The notes under the pieces: generated by a model
What the model saw: the letters and a program-made list of their open reading frames with translations, nothing else
Told to the model about the DNA's origin: nothing
Databases searched by the model: none
Program-made: the position numbers and the translations under genes
Shown here: piece by piece, positions 25,065-27,930 of the stretch
Position numbering within the stretch: the first letter of the stretch is position 1
Layout of the letters: each line of letters starts with the position of its first letter
Origin: Bacteroides sp.
GTDB lineage: Bacteria > Bacteroidota > Bacteroidia > Bacteroidales > Bacteroidaceae
Length of the DNA: 27,930 nt
Reading direction: 5' to 3'
Assembly (NCBI GenBank): GCA_030151845.1
Contig: JASLCM010000121.1
Coordinates: forward strand, 1-27,930

Positions 25065-27026
25065 TTAAGCATCAATATTAGCATATGTTGCATTATCCTC
25101 TATAAACTGACGACGAGGAGCTACATCTTCTCCCATTAGCATAGAGAATATATGATCTGCATCTGCTGCACTTTCTATTTGCACTTGTTTAAGCATTCTA
25201 TTTTCAGGGTCCATTGTTGTTTCCCACAGCTGATGCGCATTCATCTCTCCGAGACCCTTGTACCGCTGTATATGAACAGCATTTTCATTTCCATCACCAT
25301 AGGTATCTATGAAACGAAGACGTTGTTCTTCTGTCCAACAATACTCCTCTGTTTTACCTTTCTTACACAAGTATAAAGGGGGAGTTGCAATATATAGATA
25401 GCCTTGCCTAATAATCTCAGGCATATAGCGGAAAAAGAAAGTCATAATCAGGGTGTCGATGTGTGAACCATCGACATCGGCGTCCGTCATAATAATAATC
25501 TTATGATAACGTAATTTATCTAAATTTGCAGCCTTACTGTCTTCCTCTGTACCAATTGTTACTCCTAAAGCAGTATAAATATTTCTAATCTCTTCACTTT
25601 CAAGAGCTTTGTGGTACATCGCTTTTTCAACATTCAGAATCTTTCCTCGGAGTGGAAGTATTGCTTGAAAAGAACGATCACGCCCTTGTTTTGCAGTACC
25701 TCCCGCAGAGTCACCCTCAACAAGGAATAACTCACAACGAAGAGGATCCCTCTCTGAACAGTCTGCTAGTTTTCCTGGTAATCCACCTCCTGACATCGGA
25801 GATTTTCTTTGTACCAGTTCACGAGCTTTTCGAGCAGCATGTCTTGCTGTTGCGGCTAAAATAACCTTCTCAACAATAACTTTAGCTTCCTTAGGATGCT
25901 CTTCTAAATAATACGATAAGGCCTCTCCTACTGCTTGATCAACAGCTCCCATTACGTCACTGTTACCTAGCTTAGTTTTTGTCTGTCCTTCAAACTGAGG
26001 CTCTGCTACTTTTATCGAAATTACAGCAGTAAGTCCCTCTCTAAAGTCATCACCAGTAATATCTACCTTAACCTTATCGAGCATTTTACTATCTTCTGCA
26101 TACTTCTTTAACGTACGAGTCAATGCTCTTCTGAAACCCGATAGGTGAGTTCCACCCTCTATCGTATTAATGTTATTTACGTAGGAGTGTACATTTTCAT
26201 TAAATGAGGTATTGTACATAATAGCTACCTCAATAGGTATCCCTTGTTTCTCCGTATTTAAATAGATAACATCGTCAACTAAGTGCTCTCTTGATGAATC
26301 TATATAACGTACAAACTCCTTTAACCCCTCTTCTGAGTAGAACATCTCCTGCTTAGGATTTCCTTGTTCATCTTTTACGCGTAAATCTTTTAAAGTTATT
26401 TTCAAACCAGCGTTTAGAAAAGCCAATTCACGCAAACGAGAAGCCAAAATATCATACCGATAAACGGTCTCTGTAAAGATTGTTTGATCGGGTAAGAAAG
26501 TTTGCTTTGTTCCTGTTTTGTCGGAAGCTCCAATCTCTTTTACAGAGTAAAGAGGTTTACCTCTTTCGTATTCTTGGATATAGGATTTACCATTACGAAA
26601 AATCTCCGTCTTCATGCTACTAGAGAGAGCATTTACACAGGATACACCCACTCCATGGAGTCCACCCGAAACCTTATAGGATCCTTTATCGAACTTACCA
26701 CCAGCATGTAGAACAGTCATGGCTACCTCTAAAGCCGAACGTTTCTCTTTTTCGTGATAGTCTGTAGGGATTCCACGTCCATTATCTTGAACAGTTATAG
26801 AATTATCTTCATTGATGGTAACATCTATATGATCACAGTAACCAGCCAGCGCCTCATCAATAGAGTTGTCTACCACCTCATACACCAGGTGATGAAGCCC
26901 CTTTAAGCTAATGTCACCAATGTACATAGCAGGACGCTTTCTAACTGCTTCCAAGCCCTCTAAGACCTGAATGCTCTCTGCTGAATATTGCTGTTGATTA
27001 TTAGTCTGATTTAGTTCCTCAGTCAT
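25065..27026 (-). CDS. gyrB: DNA gyrase subunit B
   Basis: The 653-residue ATPase subunit of gyrase introduces negative supercoils with GyrA. The GHKL ATP site is complete: E50 with N54 (EVVDNSIDEA), D81 (DNGRGIP) and GLHGVGVSCVNALS. The Toprim metal site has EGDSAGG and DADVDGSHI, joined by LPLRGKILNVEKA. It lacks the roughly 170-residue insertion found in E. coli GyrB. The C-terminal end, MGEDVAPRRQFI to YANIDA, is the Bacteroidota GyrB form and argues against ParE. It has its own -7 box upstream and shares a terminator with the dcw cluster. GyrA is not in the window. Confidence 0.95.
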   Translation of the reverse strand: MTEELNQTNNQQQYSAESIQVLEGLEAVRKRPAMYIGDISLKGLHHLVYEVVDNSIDEALAGYCDHIDVTINEDNSITVQDNGRGIPTDYHEKEKRSALEVAMTVLHAGGKFDKGSYKVSGGLHGVGVSCVNALSSSMKTEIFRNGKSYIQEYERGKPLYSVKEIGASDKTGTKQTFLPDQTIFTETVYRYDILASRLRELAFLNAGLKITLKDLRVKDEQGNPKQEMFYSEEGLKEFVRYIDSSREHLVDDVIYLNTEKQGIPIEVAIMYNTSFNENVHSYVNNINTIEGGTHLSGFRRALTRTLKKYAEDSKMLDKVKVDITGDDFREGLTAVISIKVAEPQFEGQTKTKLGNSDVMGAVDQAVGEALSYYLEEHPKEAKVIVEKVILAATARHAARKARELVQRKSPMSGGGLPGKLADCSERDPLRCELFLVEGDSAGGTAKQGRDRSFQAILPLRGKILNVEKAMYHKALESEEIRNIYTALGVTIGTEEDSKAANLDKLRYHKIIIMTDADVDGSHIDTLIMTFFFRYMPEIIRQGYLYIATPPLYLCKKGKTEEYCWTEEQRLRFIDTYGDGNENAVHIQRYKGLGEMNAHQLWETTMDPENRMLKQVQIESAADADHIFSMLMGEDVAPRRQFIEDNATYANIDA

Positions 27027-27051
27027 AATATTTTAGTGTTGAAATATAGAG

Positions 27052-27059
27052 CAAATATA
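27052..27059 (-). promoter_or_regulatory. Candidate promoter -7 box for gyrB
   Basis: On the minus strand this reads TATATTTG, an exact TAnnTTTG match 25 bp upstream of the gyrB ATG. The -33 region is not consensus. Confidence 0.55.
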
Positions 27060-27121
27060 GTGATTTTTTTTGATAATTCTCAGCTTCTTCCTTACATTAA
27101 GAACCTAAAAATTAAGACAAC

Positions 27122-27148
27122 AAAAAAAGCCGAACTAAAAGTTCGGCT
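27122..27148 (-). terminator. Rho-independent terminator after rpsT
   Basis: On the minus strand AGCCGAAC (27148-27141) pairs perfectly with GTTCGGCT (27135-27128) over a 5-base loop, followed by a run of T down to 27122. It separates rpsT from the gyrB promoter. Confidence 0.88.
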
Positions 27149-27196
27149 ATCTTATTTCGTTAAGTCTTTTAAGATTCTTATCCTATCTCAATCAGC

Positions 27197-27451
27197 TTAT
27201 GCTAATTTATTGATATGAAGAGCAAGCTTAGATTTGATATTAGCTGCTTTATTCTTATGAATAAAGTTTTTCTTTGCTAATTTATCAATCATTTTAGCCA
27301 CTTGTGGATAAAGTGCAATTGCTTCAGCTTTATCAGTTGTAGCTCTAAGGCTTCTCACAGCATTTCTGGCAGTTCTTCCATAATATCTGTTATGAAGTCT
27401 TTTCTTTTGATCTTGCCTGATTCTTTTAAGTGATGATTTATGATTTGCCAT
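27197..27451 (-). CDS. rpsT: Small ribosomal subunit protein bS20
   Basis: An 84-residue, strongly basic helical protein that binds 16S rRNA in the body of the small subunit. The N-terminal MANHKSSLKRIRQDQKKRLHN and the C-terminal IHKNKAANIKSKLA are the hallmark segments of bS20. It lies 43 bp downstream of tRNA-Glu on the same strand, with no promoter motif between, so the two are probably made as one transcript. A clear terminator follows. Confidence 0.96.
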   Translation of the reverse strand: MANHKSSLKRIRQDQKKRLHNRYYGRTARNAVRSLRATTDKAEAIALYPQVAKMIDKLAKKNFIHKNKAANIKSKLALHINKLA

Positions 27452-27494
27452 CTTGGACTAATCTTTATATTGTTCGTTTATTCTATTTTCTTAG

Positions 27495-27566
27495 TAGCCC
27501 ATAGGGGAATCGAACCCCTCTTTCCAGAATGAAAATCTGGCGTCCTAGCCGATAGACGAATGGGCC
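27495..27566 (-). tRNA. tRNA-Glu (anticodon UUC)
   Basis: The 72-nt sequence on the minus strand folds into a full cloverleaf: acceptor GGCCCAT with ATGGGCT (first pair G1-U72, a wobble), D stem GTCT/GGAC, anticodon stem CCAGA/TCTGG with loop TTTTCAT giving anticodon TTC, a four-base variable loop and T stem AGGGG/CCCCT around TTCGATT. The 3' CCA is not encoded and must be added by the CCA-adding enzyme. Confidence 0.95.
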
Positions 27567-27623
27567 ATTTTGGCAAGCATTTCTGCTTTTGTTTTTGCTA
27601 TCTTTGTTTCTCGATTGCGGTTG

Positions 27624-27654
27624 CAAATGTAGGAACTATTTTTGAAATACCAAA
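27624..27654 (-). promoter_or_regulatory. Promoter of tRNA-Glu-rpsT
   Basis: On the minus strand TTTG (27654-27651), 19 bp of spacer and TACATTTG (27631-27624) form a complete Bacteroidota promoter (TTTG, 19-21 bp, TAnnTTTG). Transcription should start near 27617, about 50 bases before the tRNA, leaving a leader for RNase processing. Confidence 0.8.
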
Positions 27655-27768
27655 GCTTCTGATAAAAAAAATCACTCTTTTTTTGCACCTTTTTTCTACT
27701 TTTACTATTAAATATCTTATTATCAGTATTTTAATTAGAAAATTATTTTTCATAAAAAAATGACTTTT

Positions 27769-27799
27769 ATTGCAGACTCACCACTTTTTCTTAGTTTTG
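27769..27799 (+). promoter_or_regulatory. Candidate promoter of recO
   Basis: ATTG (27769-27772), 19 bp of spacer and TAGTTTTG (27792-27799) match the Bacteroidota promoter at all but one -33 position. It lies 23 bp before the recO ATG, so the leader would be short. Confidence 0.65.
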
Positions 27800-27822
27800 T
27801 AGTAAAATGAAGAGATTCAAAA

Positions 27823-27930
27823 ATGGAGGATAAAAACATAGGTTTTGTACTAAAAACAATAAAATATGGAGAAAGCTCACTTATCGTAGACTTCTACTCA
27901 TTCAAAAAAGGAAGAACTTCCTACATCACC
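27823..27930 (+). CDS. recO: DNA repair protein RecO, N-terminal part
   Basis: The window ends after 36 codons of this frame. The visible segment, with GFVLKTIKYGESSLIVDFY and then KKGRTSYI, matches the N-terminal OB-fold start of RecO, which loads RecA onto SSB-coated single strands with RecR. The ATG at 27823 is preceded by a promoter-like sequence. The family call rests on this short stretch only. Confidence 0.8.
   Translation, partial: MEDKNIGFVLKTIKYGESSLIVDFYSFKKGRTSYIT

Noticed and set aside
25065..27026. ParE (topoisomerase IV subunit B) in place of GyrB
   Set aside because: The ending YANIDA and the overall match are those of Bacteroidota GyrB, though a phylogeny would settle it fully.
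27560..27763. Open frame of 67 codons on the plus strand upstream of recO
   Set aside because: It begins inside the antisense of tRNA-Glu and crosses the tRNA promoter; its Phe/Ile/Leu-rich translation simply reflects AT-rich DNA.
1..27930. Mobile element, CRISPR array, prophage or defence island
   Set aside because: No transposase, integrase, spaced repeat array or defence gene was seen; the genes are conserved housekeeping genes with even base composition by eye.

Overview
The window is an AT-rich stretch of a Bacteroidales (phylum Bacteroidota) chromosome. This rests on several points. Six transcription units are preceded by the Bacteroidota -7 promoter motif TAnnTTTG, two of them with a TTTG-like -33 box at 19 bp. 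There is a Bacteroidota-type dcw (division and cell wall) cluster without murB, murF or ddl. A GNAT/PlsC acyltransferase pair resembling GlsB/GlsA of Bacteroides sits beside it, and the gyrase B subunit is short and ends in YANIDA. The genus cannot be fixed from the sequence alone.

Layout. Positions 1-1846 (minus) hold an acyl-CoA ligase and, at the very edge, perhaps the first codons of a following gene. It is divergent from an M20 peptidase of the ArgE type (2031-3092, plus); the 184-bp gap between them carries two -7 boxes and a perfect 11-bp inverted repeat. From 7036 down to 3081 (minus) runs a tight operon: dut, a TPR protein, a DUF4292-like lipoprotein and an EnvC-like protein with a degenerate LytM domain. 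The last gene overlaps the tail of argE. From 9099 down to 7273 (minus) lies the glsA-glsB-like lipid acyltransferase pair, ended by a hairpin terminator. Between that terminator and dut is a gene-free stretch with a -7 box and a long imperfect hairpin on the plus strand, a possible small RNA.

Positions 9344-24969 (plus) carry the dcw cluster: mraZ, rsmH, ftsL-like, ftsI, murE, mraY, murD, ftsW, murG, murC, ftsQ, ftsA, ftsZ and a yqeY-family gene. Neighbours are separated by at most 18 bp or overlap by 8-23 bp, and a strong bidirectional terminator closes the cluster. In front of mraZ are 10-bp-spaced TGTGG repeats that look like a MraZ operator. Together these genes make the lipid-linked peptidoglycan precursor (MurC, MurD, MurE, MraY, MurG) and the divisome (FtsZ, FtsA, FtsQ, FtsL, FtsW, FtsI). 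MurE has the DNPR motif of meso-diaminopimelate-adding enzymes.

From 25065 to the end are gyrB (minus), rpsT and tRNA-Glu (minus, probably one transcript from a textbook promoter) and the first 36 codons of recO (plus).

Most of the window is conserved housekeeping DNA. I see no mobile element, CRISPR array, prophage or defence system. The most open items are the possible structured RNA at about 7095-7229, the inverted repeat at 1908-1935, the MraZ-box repeats, and family-level oddities in MraY, FtsZ and FtsA.
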